Positions 11,967 to 23,709 of a stretch of DNA of 64,000 nt are shown in pieces. The notes below the pieces were generated by a model that did no database searches, was not told the DNA's origin, and saw nothing but the letters and a program-made list of their open reading frames with translations. The first letter of the stretch is position 1. Each line of letters begins with the position of its first letter. Both the position numbers and the translations under genes were made by a program. Source of the stretch: Periconia sp. R9002 (Eukaryota; Ascomycota; Dothideomycetes; Pleosporales; Periconiaceae); contig JAMAHW010000037.1 in the NCBI GenBank assembly GCA_023627715.1, positions 1-64,000 of the forward strand. Reading direction: 5' to 3'.

Positions 11967-13466
11967 TCATTTTGCACCCTTCATCACATCACCAATAGCA
12001 TCTCCCCCCTTGCCCCCACCACCCCTCAACTCCTTATTAGTAACCTGAATCAACACACGTCGATACGTCTTCAGTGCCGGCGTCCCATCATCCGTGACCT
12101 CCAATATCAAATGCAACAATTGCCCTTTGGCAAGCGGCTCGCGACTCATCAGATCCACGGCTGATTTTTCAGGGGGCGGTAACGTAGCCTCAACCTTGCG
12201 GCCCTCGTCATCCAGATTTTTAAGCGTCAGCAACTCAACCTCAGCGCTGACCGACCACTGCGTAGCCGACGGCTCGCGGTAGTGCCACCATTTGAACGTC
12301 AGCTTGTCGCCGACGTCCGGATCGTACGTCCTGGACGCGTCGAGCACGATGGAGTCGCCCGCTTCGGCTTCGAGACGCAGCGGGTGCAGACCCCAGTCGT
12401 TGTTGATGCAGACGACGGGGTGGTGGTTGGCTTTGGAGAAGTCAGGTTCCATGGTCCACTTGATGCGCGCGGCGAAGTCGTTTTGGAAGGCGTCGCGCCA
12501 GCGCCAGATGGTGGCGTGGTTGGACGTGTACGTCTTGCCGTCCTGGCCTACCACGCGGTCGACGGCGTCCGAGTAGTGGTTGCTGTTGAGCCCTTCGGAG
12601 CTGACGTCCGTTCGCGCGTACCGCCCGCCCCAGGAGCCGAATTCGGGAAATTCAGGCGCGTTGAGGCCGTTTTGAATAAGGTAAAGGAACGTGGGGGTGT
12701 CTCCTTCGGGGATGAAGAGATAGTCCGGGTATACGGAGCCCAAAGGTCCGATTTGGATGTTGTCCTTGATCCATTGCTTTTCCATTTTGCTGAAGTCAGG
12801 CCCGCCCTGATCGAAGCCGTAGTATCGGTCGCCAGAGATGCCAGTCCAAGCGGCCATGCCATATTGGTTCCAGCCGTGCACCGAGGCAATGTAGAAAATG
12901 TCCGGGAAGTTGTTGCGGATCCAGGCTCCAGTGTCGTCCTGGTCGGAGATGGCGTATACACGCAGTCTCGACATCAGACGTTGCGAGTCCTCAGGAGAGA
13001 AGGCGGCGTCAATCTTGAGTAGCGTTTGGGCAAGTGTATTGGTTCCACCCCAGCATAACACCCACAGTGGTTGAGTACTGGGGGTCAGGATGCGATCGTA
13101 CAGTAATTGACTGCCTTCGCTCAATGGCAGTTCATCGCCCACAGCGGTCATACCGTATGTCTCAGCGCCTTTCTTGATCAGACCTCGAAAGTAATCGGCT
13201 GTTGGGTATGGGTGATCTGGGTGGGTGTGTGCATTGAGATTGTCGACTGCATTTGCGTACGCATCCACAATCTTGTGCATATCTTGTGGGCAGACTTTGT
13301 TTTTCATCCATGTTGATGTACATGCTACGAGACCTTCGGTCGTGAATTGATTGGAGTAAAGGAGGTAGCGACAAAGGGATTCTGCATCATCGGGCTCATT
13401 GGAGATGTCGGACAAGATGAATACCCGCGGCTTGGACGCGTACTTTTGAAGCTTCTCAGTTGTCAT
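11967..13466 (-). CDS. DUF1593 / Sde182-type nucleoside-hydrolase-like protein
   Basis: Predicted 499-aa single-exon protein. The N-terminal ~320 residues form a nucleoside-hydrolase-like domain (DUF1593, also called the Sde182 N-terminal domain): it begins with the R-V-F-I-L-S-D-I-S-N-E-P-D-D-A-E-S segment resembling the Asp-rich site of nucleoside hydrolases, then W-V-L-C-W-G-G-T-N-T-L-A-Q and I-S-D-Q-D-D-T-G motifs. The last ~120 residues are an Ig-like, beta-rich Sde182 C-terminal domain with D-A-S-R-T-Y-D-P-D and W-H-Y-R-E. The family includes a bacterial cellulose-binding protein, so a carbohydrate-related role is often suggested; the enzymatic activity is not established. No signal peptide is visible at this start, which is odd if the protein acts on cell walls. 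A long open frame on the opposite strand (12282-13022) is a shadow. Confidence 0.88.
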   Translation of the reverse strand: MTTEKLQKYASKPRVFILSDISNEPDDAESLCRYLLYSNQFTTEGLVACTSTWMKNKVCPQDMHKIVDAYANAVDNLNAHTHPDHPYPTADYFRGLIKKGAETYGMTAVGDELPLSEGSQLLYDRILTPSTQPLWVLCWGGTNTLAQTLLKIDAAFSPEDSQRLMSRLRVYAISDQDDTGAWIRNNFPDIFYIASVHGWNQYGMAAWTGISGDRYYGFDQGGPDFSKMEKQWIKDNIQIGPLGSVYPDYLFIPEGDTPTFLYLIQNGLNAPEFPEFGSWGGRYARTDVSSEGLNSNHYSDAVDRVVGQDGKTYTSNHATIWRWRDAFQNDFAARIKWTMEPDFSKANHHPVVCINNDWGLHPLRLEAEAGDSIVLDASRTYDPDVGDKLTFKWWHYREPSATQWSVSAEVELLTLKNLDDEGRKVEATLPPPEKSAVDLMSREPLAKGQLLHLILEVTDDGTPALKTYRRVLIQVTNKELRGGGGKGGDAIGDVMKGAK

Positions 13467-14009
13467 TGTCTGGTCTGTTCACGGCGGTTCTTGATGGGAA
13501 GGGTGATGGAGGGATATGTGGATACGAACGAACTCAATTTCTATGAATAAGGCTCTCATGGTGAATGTCACAAAGGATGGGGTGGTTACGCAAAGGTGGT
13601 ACATGGCCTCAATCCGAAGATTAGCCTTAGGAGAGCTCTGCGACGATAACTTAAAGCGGAAAGAGGGGTCGAGGGGAGGTGAAATTGGTATCAACAGGCA
13701 CCCCTCGGCAATTTGTTCCGTTACAAGCCGCCAATCACTCCTTCGTCCCCAGGCACTAGTCACTCCGCAACAGTCGGCATAGTCAGATACGTCGGGAGCA
13801 TTCAGCGGCTAAGATTGGGAATATTTTAAGTGCTCACGCTGATGAGACGAATTGATGATACATTTAATATATACTATCGTGGTAGAAACAAAAAACCGAA
13901 ACCTCTCCAAAGAAGCATGGCAGTTTCGAACGACCTCCATTTCCAACCATTACCCTTTGGTCTGAGCTGGAAAAACTGGTTAGTGCTTCCCTCCTATTCA
14001 TTCTCCCAA
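13467..14009. other. Intergenic spacer
   Basis: About 540 bp between two minus-strand genes: the promoter of the DUF1593 gene and the 3' flank of the 6PGDH-like gene. I see nothing else. Confidence 0.5.
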
Positions 14010-15750
14010 CTACAGTTTCCCTCCATACGCCTCCTTCTGGCTCACTGCTGGCTTCCACTCAAAGTGATGTTTCCCTTCCATGGGCTTCTTGACCTGCTCA
14101 TCCAAATCTCCCTTCTTATCGAACTTGTGGTTCCCAAAGTAATCAAGTTCAGCTTCGTAAAAGGAAGTCGGCAGATCCGTTCCCGTTACAACTTTGAAAT
14201 ATTCGAGAGTCGCGCTTAAAGCAGGCGTCACCTGATCGGTTTCAACTGATTTTGCAACAATGGTTCGCAGTGAGGGGTAGCACTTGGAAATGTCTTTTGC
14301 GGCGCGTGGGTTGAGGTTGAGATTCAGGGTTTCTGGCTTTGCGTTGGCGGATTTCAGGATGGGTGCGAGGATTTCGTCGGAGATGTAGTCTGCTTGGATG
14401 ATACAACCTCCGCGCCAGATCTGCCAAATTGACGAGTAGTTGATGTTCCACCCATGCTCTTTGTCTGCCGCCGCTATGACATTGAAGCCTTGAATGTAGC
14501 TTGCTAGGCACGCCGCATATGTTGCCTTTCGTAGGTCTTCGATGAACGCGTCCTTGTCTTTTATGGACAGCTTTTGCGGAGGGAAACCACCATTAAATAT
14601 TTTATTCGCTTGCTCACGATCGCCACGATAAGCGGACGCAAGACGTAGAGCATGTGAAATATTGAGAGTAAAGGCGGGGATATGAAGGTCAATTGCTTCG
14701 GTGTTGGACCAGATACCCGTACCTTCTTCGCCGGTGATATCTTGAACAACTTTGTCGAGCACTTCAGAAATCACGAGCGGGTGCTCGCCGTCGCTCCCAG
14801 TAGTTTCCGGATCTCGTTTGGAGGAGAGGTCGGCACCTATAGACACCAGAAATGTTCCTTTCTAATTAGTGTTAGTAACTGTCCGTCATGCTACTCTGTA
14901 TGCGAGCTCAGAACTCTTCTCAAGCTCCGTCATCGAACCGCATAGGGGCTACGAACCAGCTCTCCTGTTTCATTCCACTTCGCAAAAACTTCCCCAATCT
15001 CTTCGTACCCTAGGCCCAATGTCCGCATTATGCCCCAAGCCTCGCAGATGGCACTCATCATACCGTGTTCGATACCATTATGCATCATTTTCACGTAGTG
15101 GCCGCTGCCCCCCTTGCCGATGAAATCTACGCAGGGTTTCCCATCTTTGTCCTTTGCTGCAATTTTTTGTAGCAATGGAAGCACCTCTTTGAGAGCAGAT
15201 TCATCTCCACCTGGGCACATGGATGGTCCGGCTCTGGCGGCTTGGTAGCCTCCACTTACTCCGCAACCGATATAACGAATACCGGGCTCCTTGCACTTTT
15301 CCTGGCGGCGTTCCGTGTTGGCGAAATGTTCATTTCCACAGTCGAGAATGATATCATTGCGTGACAAGTGCGGAAACAGACCTTCGAGTACTTTATCACC
15401 CACACCGCCGTGGGGAAGGGAAAAGATGAGCAGGCGAGGGGTAGAGAGCGAATTGCAAAGCTCATCGTAGTCTGGCTTGGCTCAGCAAGATGCCCTATTT
15501 ATGCGCTCCATGGTGGTCTTACCCTTGCATTTTTTTACCTTTCCGTGGTAACCGGACTTTTCTGCTTTGTTGATGACGGCGTCCATGGCCCCTTCTGCTG
15601 GGTCCGACAATGATACGTTTACCCCATTCTCTGCCAACAACAAAGCGATACCCCCGCCCATACTGCCACACCCAATCATGGCTACCTGCAAATCATGTAA
15701 GCAGGGATCCTAGAGAGACCGGATGTACTTACAGAGGTGAATTCAGACAT
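14010..15750 (-). CDS. 6-phosphogluconate dehydrogenase-like oxidoreductase (divergent paralogue)
   Basis: Predicted 515-aa NAD(P)-dependent dehydrogenase of the 6PGDH family. Exons on minus: 15750-15733 (only 18 nt), 15685-15523, 15471-14957, 14861-14010; the third donor is GTTCGT. It has the N-terminal Rossmann motif G-C-G-S-M-G (11-16), the V-S-G-G site (~132-135), the catalytic Lys~188 in H-Y-V-K-M-M-H-N-G-I-E, and the all-alpha C-terminal domain with the E-E-G-T-G-x-W-S and D-Y-F-G-N-H motifs. It differs from housekeeping enzymes: the Arg preceding D-Y-F-G, which binds substrate phosphate in the sheep enzyme, is Leu (~471), and the Tyr of I-E-Y-G is His (~196). It is therefore likely a paralogue with altered substrate use. 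An in-frame upstream ATG would add a hydrophobic N-terminus, but the short start is preferred because it matches the family. Confidence 0.87.
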
Positions 15751-16646
15751 CTCGTTAAACCTGACTGATTTTCTCTGGTCTTTTTTCTCTTTGGGTGCGA
15801 AACTATCTGCTGCAATCACGAAGGCTGAGAACAGGCAAGCAAGGTAAAGATAAGCTAAAGCTGATAATTGCGGAAGCGTGGGGTCCTTGTAATGGAGGAG
15901 GCCGTTGAGGAAATCAAGAAACATGGTGGCTGGAATTGTGAAAATGGCATTGGAGTGACGTTGGTATAGAGTAGCTAGGATCAACAGTGATGATGAGGTG
16001 ACGAAAAGATGTGTCCAACAATCAACCCAGTAAAAGTGTAAAGATAGAGGTTCAGCCAGTCGGAGTTGGCGGGAAGTGACGTGAGCGGGGGCCTATTTAC
16101 GAACACTGTAAGCATTGATCGTAATTACTGTGCGATTGCGGCTAACAGTGGGGTGGAAAGACCCAAGCTTGATTAATTTATCAAAGATAGGTTCTGCGTC
16201 ATGTTGAATTTTCAAAGAATACATTCTCAAGCTCGATGATGGTGCTTTGGAAGAGCCTTGGGTCAGTTTCGATGGTCCAACTGGTGTCTCTGGTTTGTTG
16301 CCATGATTTCGTTGCTTTTACAACACAGCATGATTTCAACCACTGCGACTAGAAGTTAGGCTGATTGATCTACCTTGTGGTGAAAGTGGCATCGTCAGAG
16401 ATGGAGAAATTCGAAGGAGTCCTGGCATTTGCACGCTCGAACTTGGTGGTGGGGAGGCTCCATGACGGGAGGGGCAGCATAGGCCTAGCATGCTAGGCCT
16501 CTAAGAGAACTAGCCTCCTTCTATCGCCGAGGTTATTCCGACATCGTCACCAAAAGTTGAAGATCGAAGACAACCAATTCAGCCCCCGCAACGCTCTCGA
16601 TCCTCCCCCTCAACCCCACGTACACATTACTACCTCCACCAACATC
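15751..16646. other. Bidirectional promoter region
   Basis: About 900 bp between the divergent 6PGDH-like and Y14 genes. The open frame reaching to 15984 on minus is the in-frame upstream extension of the 6PGDH-like gene. A short inverted repeat around 16481-16500 contains two copies of CCTAGCATGCTAGG-type sequence. Nothing else is identified. Confidence 0.4.
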
Positions 16647-17164
16647 ATGGCGGATACCGAAATGGACATCGACCAGCCCGAGCGCCCGCAAGGCGATCCC
16701 AAAGCCGGCGAAGCGCGTACTCGAGCTGGTGCAACGGCTGTGCGCTCAATCGAAGGATGGATCATCATTGTCACCAATGTGCACGAAGAGGCCACAGAGG
16801 AGGATTTGCAGGACATGTTTGGCGAGTTCGGAACCATCAAGAACTTGCATATGAATCTAGACCGACGGACAGGTTATGTCAAGGTGGGCGCAACCGCATA
16901 CCGGCCCTAGAAATATATGTTGACGCATGGCAGGGCTACGTCTTGATCGAGTATCCGACGCTCGAGGAGGCTAATGCAGCTATCAAGGGTGCGAATGGTG
17001 AACAGCTGCTTGAGCAGGAGATCGTTGTCGATTTCGCTTTCGTGCGGCCGCCTCCGCCTGAAAAGGGACGTAGGGCTGGTCGGGACAATGAACGCAAAGG
17101 TGGTGGACGCGGAAGGAATAGGAGCAGAAGCCCTGGAAAAGACGCCGACGAGATGGACGACTGA
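16647..17164 (+). CDS. Y14: RNA-binding protein Y14 (RBM8A), exon junction complex subunit
   Basis: Predicted 155-aa protein with a single RRM, the partner of Mago nashi in the exon junction complex, acting in the nucleus and on spliced mRNA. Exons 16647-16883 and 16934-17164; the intron falls inside the RRM just before RNP1. Seen: the family signature S-I-E-G-W-I with RNP2 (~39-45), [14 protein letters not shown]-x-N-L-D-R-R-T-G, RNP1 K-G-Y-V-L-I-E-Y (~79-86), and D-F-A-F-V-R-P-P, followed by an Arg/Gly/Ser-rich tail. Animal Y14 has W in place of the first F of D-F-A-F. An in-frame ATG at 16557 would add 30 residues, but conservation begins around the second ATG. It is divergent from the 6PGDH-like gene. 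Confidence 0.94.
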
Positions 17165-18884
17165 AAGGGATATGTGGCGTCTACGTAATGCATCAAAATG
17201 GGTATGCGCATAACGAACCTCGCTGGCCACCTGAGCTATCGGTGACGAATAATTGAGCTCGCTAGTCTGTCTTGGAGATGAGACGGGCTAGCTTTTGATA
17301 CATGCGTGGTAAGTCGATACCATCTCTCTGAGAGGTCATTACAGGATCAGGCAATAACTTACGCGTCATAGCCCGCTTCGGTGATGTGAGAAAATCAAAG
17401 ACGCACACCTTGCGTTTACTGGTGCTGTTTGGTGGAATAGCTTCTTCAGTCACATCTCGTTCTGTGACAGCAGCAGCAGCAAAAGTCTTACAACTTTTTT
17501 TGATGGGCTTGAAGTAGCATTTGACTGCCTTTTCGATAAAGCGAACCCTAACTGTGTAGGGTCGCTGGCGAGTAAACAAAAGTCCGAAGCAGACTTCCCA
17601 AAGATGCGAAAACAGAGTAGGTCACTATTGAGTGCATCTATCATTCCTAGCATCAGGTTACGGGACCGCAAGATTTCTCGAATACCAGAAGTTCTTGATT
17701 CTCCAGCGAGGTATTCTTCATCCGTATTCTTTGCAGTGGTGTATAAATCGACTTCCATCCATTGCGAATGAAGATACATACTTATGGGCGCTTATTCCCA
17801 TTATACGTCTTTATCAATAGTCATGCGAGATTACTGTAGCGATTGATACCGACTCGAGTGCCGACAGCCGTTCTATGGTTTCAAATATGCCACCCTCGCC
17901 TTACCGTATCATTTTGTACGCGCCATACACATGTTTCACCCCAAAAACCCAGTCTGATACAGCCTACCACTAGCCTCTTGGCGTGTCAATTCTGTCATGG
18001 AAACTTCTACCGAGGTTCTCCAAGTTACGGTACAAATACCTAGAAAGTAGCATCTCTAAGATGGCGAATCGTGACACAGCGCAGACGACTCTTATGCATT
18101 TTTGCTTTGTTCTTAGAGATTCGGGATGCTGAGCAAGTTCGCCAACGATGCCAGTACCATATCGCGGCGTTGCAGGTATGCGTCATGGATTATGCAATTG
18201 CTTGTTGCATTTATCTGCGTAACCATTTTCTTCAAAAGAAGTGGATGTTGCCTTGTTTCCAGTGGCTTTAGTCAGGCACCTGAGGTTTCCAAACGGTGAT
18301 CATGCACTTGCGGCAGTGGCTGGCCCACTGTTTCCAGAACCCTGTCCACTCCGATTGTGACAGAAGCAGAACCCGATGAGGCAACATTGGACTTTTCCAC
18401 GCAAACTTTCCCATGGTGACACTTCTCAGGTGGCTCCTTAGTCTAAGTACGTTCGCAGCCTGAGACCAGGGCGGAAATACCGTACGATACAATGCCCACC
18501 CAGTACAAAGGGTATCCTCAACGTTCCCTAAGGCGCGTTTCAGAGCGTCGCGGCGGCAGTTGTGCTCTATAAGCTACCGTCTATACCAGGAAATGCCGGG
18601 CTCCACGGCAAGCGATACCCAGCCTTTCGAGCAGCATAAACACGATAGAGGGGCCCGCTCTATTCAAGTCACTTCCCTCTTTCGCCATATTCCTTCGGAC
18701 ATTCCTTTCCACTCCTTTCAATTCACTTCTCCTGCTGTAGAACAGTATTGATAATTTTTTTGCTCTTTGATAGAGACTAGTCGTTGATCGGCATTCATTG
18801 TAATACCATTTAGTATTTTTTCGAGCTGTCCCACTTGCTATCCAGCATCCCAAAAAACAAATTGGAAAAGCACAATCCGCAACC
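17165..18884. other. Intergenic region with one doubtful minus-strand frame
   Basis: 1.7 kb without a supported gene. On the minus strand, overlapping frames at 17262-17579 (105 codons) and 17450-17779 (109 codons) look mildly protein-like, and a GTAAGT near 17360 could be a splice donor. I could not build a convincing gene with a start and recognisable domain. A short CAG/CTG triplet run lies at about 17468-17480. Confidence 0.4.
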
Positions 18885-19755
18885 ATGCAAATGCTTACTT
18901 CAATCCTTCTTTTCACTGCTGCTGCTAGTGCAGCTCCCAGCGCGATGTGGGGAGATTCCGGCCTCAGAGGTATGTCTAGCCCTTCACTTGCAGTATATTG
19001 TCGGGTCTACCCGCATATATGATGTAGTGAATTGTTGGAAGCTTCCAGAGAAGTATTCAACTAACATATTGTTTCAGCCAACCTCAAAGCTCGCGCAAAT
19101 GCTCTCACTGTCGTGGTCGGCGGACCTCAAAATACCTTCGTTCCAAACACTGTGACCGCTGCCGTCGGAGATATCATTCAGTTCCAGTTTTCCAATGGTA
19201 ACCACACCGTCACCCAGTCTACGCTCGAATCACCGTGCGCTGCTCTTGCGGGTGGAATACATTCTGGGCATATACCTTTTCAAGATGGGCAAACAGAAGT
19301 CGGTACTTTCAACATGCCAGTAACGAGCACAGATCCTCTCTTCCTCTTCTGCGCCACAGGACCGCATTGCCAGCAGGGACAGGTCATGGTTATCAATCCG
19401 TATGTCTCCACCTATCTTCAACATTCTTCATTCTCTTGGGAACATGTGCTGACGAACTCGATAGCGTGAGCGGCCAACAAGTCGTCGACTTTGTCAAGAA
19501 CGCCCAGGCATCGCAGAAGAGTGTCGACGGTACCGCTGTTGTTGGTGGCACGGCCGGCAAAGTCGCGCTCACTGCTGCCGCGTAAGTCTAATCCTTTTCA
19601 CCTTCACACATGTCACCGACAGATCTTCTAACAAAGTATTTAGATTTGTTCCTGCTCCTCCAAAAGCCGCTGCCGCACCGCCGGCACCACCGGCTGCGGC
19701 GGCAGCAGCCCCCCCGCCTCCAATTAACGGAACTGCGCCTGCTCCTGCTAGATAG
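18885..19755 (+). CDS. Secreted cupredoxin (plastocyanin-like / extracellular serine-rich type)
   Basis: Predicted 211-aa secreted blue-copper-fold protein. Exons 18885-18969, 19078-19399, 19465-19581, 19644-19755, all with GT-AG introns that preserve frame. Residues 1-16 form a signal peptide ending A-S-A. The cupredoxin domain (~38-136) starts with T-V-V-V-G-G and contains candidate copper ligands His~71 (in N-H-T-V), Cys~120, His~125 and, at the axial position, Gln~130 (C-x4-H-x4-Q), the stellacyanin arrangement instead of the more common Met. The tail is Ala/Pro-rich. Related fungal proteins often carry a C-terminal GPI signal; this one ends in P-A-P-A-R without a hydrophobic tail, so it is probably released or wall-associated. 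The copper function is inferred from ligands. Confidence 0.85.
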
Positions 19756-21760
19756 CTTCTTCTCAGTAAGAATCAAAAAATTCGCACAAGAATATCGTCG
19801 AATATGAGAGTGGGGCTGTATATAGCGAAGAATGTTCCCTGGATGCGTGCATGTTGGCTCGATATATATATCAAACAAAGAAATTTCGAAGTAAATAGTT
19901 ATCCTCATCCACGTTGGTTTTGATGGAGAGGGCTCTCCTTTTCTTTCCTTCGGAGAGTTTCATTTTCCCATGTGAAGATTGCTTTTCTTACACACATTTT
20001 CACATTTTGCTTCCGATACCTCGATTGATGATTTACTCCATACTGTAAAATTGGCGTACGTTATCACGACACATCAGTATACTTACGAATCGATACTACG
20101 AGCACGCAGCGCATTTCATCTATCTTCTTGTTTTGGACCCCACTTTTTGAGTGGCCTGAGTAAATACAGTGCTTTGGTGAATGATACGATGGTTGTCTCA
20201 TTGACCGCACATGGGTGGGTGGGTCTGGATGGCCCTGGTATGGTCGTTACCAATCGAACACCCAAACCAAATCAAGCTAAAAATTTCGATTGCCGAAAGG
20301 TTCGATTTTGCACTCTGTAAGAATGTACTCGTTGTTTTTGACAAGTATTGACCACCCTATACAATGTTGACGACGGTGTTTTCAAGTCGTGATCGACTAC
20401 TTTCTTGAGCATTGCGGGTCGACTAGGCTGTTAGGCCGGTTTTGGTAGTAAAGTTACTAAAGACCTGGTAAGCAAGGTTTTTCTGCGTTGAATTTCCAGA
20501 TGTCTGGGTGCGTCGTGGTGGGGATTGATAGTGTGGTATATTGTGGCGTGAAGTGGATGCGGCTTGACTTGCGTCGTCGTGCGCATTTGATGATCCATGG
20601 CGTGAGCGCAAGTGTTTTGCCGAGACCTGTGATAAAAAGCAGGGTCAATTGATACTCTGGCTGGCTGTTATTCTTACGAGTTACATCAAGCGATCCCATT
20701 GAAAGGAATTATGTAAAGAACGATCTCCTGGTTAATAACTATAAGCACTGTATAGTGTCCTAACTCTTCTCCTAGGCTGTAGTTCTGAATCAACGAAAAG
20801 AACACCAGGTTGTTCACTCGAGTGTGCCAATTGATGTCTATTGGAGCCCCATCCCCTAAAGAACGAAAAAGTCCCCTTGAATTGCCGATCGGTTTCACTT
20901 GGTTCAATGTCTTTGCAGGGACATGTAGCTTGAGAGTTTATACAAAGAGGATGCAAGGGTTCTGCTTGAACCGTGATCCTTCACCGTCAAGTTTGGTTGA
21001 TTCAATTCTCTAAGTAATTTTGTGCAACTTGTGCTAATTCTTACACCCAACCCAATTCCGACTTGTGTTGCTGATTTTGGCTTTTGTTTTATCGCACGAA
21101 TGGTGAGTGACACAGGCCATGTTCTGGAGTACTTGCGCGAGATGTCGTGATCACTAGCATAGAGTTTAAGCGGGCGTACTATCAACATCAATAATTTGTG
21201 ATTTGGCACTGCCAAGCGGACACGACGGTGTTGGTGCTGGCCCGTTTTGGCTGATGGCAAGCTCTGTGAGACCTCAATTGTCCGCATTTTGAACCAAGCG
21301 TAGAAACACAAAGCTCAAAGTCTCGTTCGTGTACGATGTAAACACATACGACCCTTGTAGATCCAACGCAGATTGATGCGCCACATGCAGCTCACGAAGC
21401 GTTCAATGGAGCCGGGAGGGGATCAGCATGCGCACCCAATAACGTTATCAAGCTCTGCTTATCACTGCCCTAGGGAAACGCATCCCAATATTAATTGGCA
21501 CCCCTCTGCTTATGTCCCCCAAGCTGTAAGCTTGCCCCAGATCTCTAACGTCCTTCCTGAAAAGGCGCTGGCATTGCAGCAGACCGATGATGCCATCCTC
21601 GCCGAGACTTGCAGCATGAGCCTATCCCTGCCAACTTTCATTGCGAGGCCATGGCACAAATGATACTGCAGATAATATATGGCGGCCTCAGGCATTTGAA
21701 GCTCCCTTTCTACCTCCTCTTTTGACTTTTGACCAGCAACCCCGTCTTTCTTGAGGTACG
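19756..21760. other. Intergenic stretch
   Basis: 2.0 kb with no supported gene. The longest open frame (135 codons, minus, 20904-21311) has no recognisable features. The last few hundred bases should hold the promoter of the permease gene. Confidence 0.5.
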
Positions 21761-23709
21761 ATGGCCGGGTACATCAAAAAATGGTTCGCCTCGAACGATT
21801 CGCGCGATGATGTTGATGCAACGGTTGTAAAGGAGACAAATGCGCGCATTGGGGAGCAGGTCATTGTTGACGGCGTTCAAATCTTCCAGGATGCTAATGG
21901 AGCGCCGGTGGAAACAGTCAGCCCGCTGGGATATCATGTGGGATGGTTTGGAATTCTCTTCCTGAACGTTAGCCAGATGGTGGGGACTGGTGTATTCAGT
22001 ACTCGTGAGTATTATCTAGGGAATAAGAGTAATGGAGATGTTAATGAGATGTAGCGGGAAATATTATGAGAGCATTGGATTCAGTCGGTCTCAGTCTTTT
22101 GTACTGGGTATTTGGTGCCATCATCGCAGCGGGTAAGATTCTCCGATTTCTTTGATTTTGACATCTTCGTCTTTTCCGGATATTAATGTTATATATGTAG
22201 CTGCCTTGGCGGTGTATCTTGAATACGCCTCGCTCTTCCCTAACCGCTCGGGAGGGCAGGTGACCTACCTCGAGCAAGCGTATCCACGCCCGGCGTTCCT
22301 TTTCCCAACAGCATATGCTTTCTTCACTGTCGCTTTCTCCTTCTCTGCATCCAATGCCGTCGTCCTTGCGCGCTACATATATCGTGCGGCAGGCCATCCA
22401 GCTACACAATGGGAAAACAAGGGCCTAGCCATTGCCTCTTACTCCTTTCTGGCAATCATCTGCTTGCTATCGACACGCTGGTCTATGAGACTTATGAATC
22501 TCATCTCAGCGGTCAAATTGATCATCCTCCTCTTCATCGTCATCACTGGATTTGCGGTGTTGGGTGGTGGAACGAGAGTTGAAAACCCGAGACAAAATTT
22601 CCACAATAGCTTTGACCACGTCACAAACAACGGAAATGACATTGTAAATGCGCTCGTCAGTATCAATTTTGCCTACACTGGTTATGCGAACGCGTTCAAT
22701 GTAGTCGCAGAAATCCATGTAAGTCGTTTTTAAGCCCCTGCAACGCGATGGAGCTCACCGATCACAGAATCCCTTCCCAACCCTCAAAAGAGTAGCCCCG
22801 ATCTCGCTTATTATTGTTTCCATTCTCTACATCCTCGCCAATGTTGCATATTTTGCTGCTATCCCTGCAGACAAGATCCGAACTTCTGGAGAACTTACAG
22901 CAGCCCTGTTCTTCGAGGAAGTGTTTGGTGGCAAAGCTGCCAAAGGGCTCCCAGCTCTCATCGCTGTCAGTGCAGCCGGAAACATCATGGCAGTCATCAT
23001 CGGAACGACGCGCCAAATCCGTGAAGTTGCTCGTCAGGGGATGATTCCCTGGCCGCATGTCTGGGCCTCTACGAAACCCTTCGGAACTCCTTTGGCGCCT
23101 ACACTGATCAAGTGGGCTCTGACCATCATCGTGATCCTGGCGCTACCATTCGGTGATGCTTTCAACTTTCTGGTCGATTTGCGGAGCTACCCAGATTCGG
23201 TCTTCATATTTTTGATGGTCGTCGGTATCTATTCCATTCGTTACCGACGCAAGAAGGAGGGACTTCCTCAAGCAACTTTCCAGGCGTGGCACTCCGCACT
23301 CATCTTCTCGGCACTTGTTTGCCTTTTCATACTCATAATGCCCTGGTACCCTCCCGAGTCAGCAGATGTGTCGTTCTGGTATGGAACCTACTGTGCCACC
23401 GGGGTTGGTCTCTTGGTTGGAATGGGCCTGTACTACTTCGTCTGGATCAAACTATTGCCGAAGTTGAAGGGCCAAACTGTCAGGACGGAGACATTGGTGT
23501 TGGATCAAGATGGCAGCGTCACGCACCGGCTTAGGAAGGTTCCAAATGCAGAGGTTGCGGAGTGGGACCGCACGCACGATGCTGCTGGTAATTTACTTGC
23601 GGATGTGGCGAACGACACAGCTGTTGAAGGCAATCATCATCTGATCCACAGACTAAAGGTTAAAGACAATGTTGGGGAGGAAAGCTTTCCAGCAGAGCAC
23701 AAGGTTTAG
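21761..23709 (+). CDS. MUP1: High-affinity methionine permease-like APC transporter (MUP1 type)
   Basis: Predicted 593-aa plasma-membrane amino-acid permease of the APC/LAT superfamily, closest in character to yeast Mup1 and other fungal methionine permeases. Exons 21761-22004, 22055-22132, 22201-22718, 22768-23709. The first helix pair carries the conserved M-V-G-T-G-V-F-S-T-P-G-N segment; the P-G-N is restored exactly by the first splice. About 12 hydrophobic segments follow, with the characteristic L-E-Y-A-S-L-F-P-N-R-S-G-G, Y-T-G-Y-A-N-A-F-N-V, and R-Q-I-R-E-V-A-R-Q-G-M motifs. The C-terminal ~110 residues are hydrophilic and His-rich at the end, cytosolic in this family. Transport of methionine or related sulfur amino acids is inferred from homology; other large neutral amino acids are possible. 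Confidence 0.9.

Noticed and set aside
12282..13022. 246-codon open frame on plus
   Set aside because: It lies entirely antisense to the DUF1593 gene, which has recognisable domains; the frame is a shadow of its codon use.
17262..17779. Two overlapping minus-strand frames of 105 and 109 codons
   Set aside because: Neither gives a start plus domain, and the possible GTAAGT intron does not lead to a convincing continuation.
20904..21311. 135-codon open frame on minus
   Set aside because: No recognisable motif and random-looking composition.
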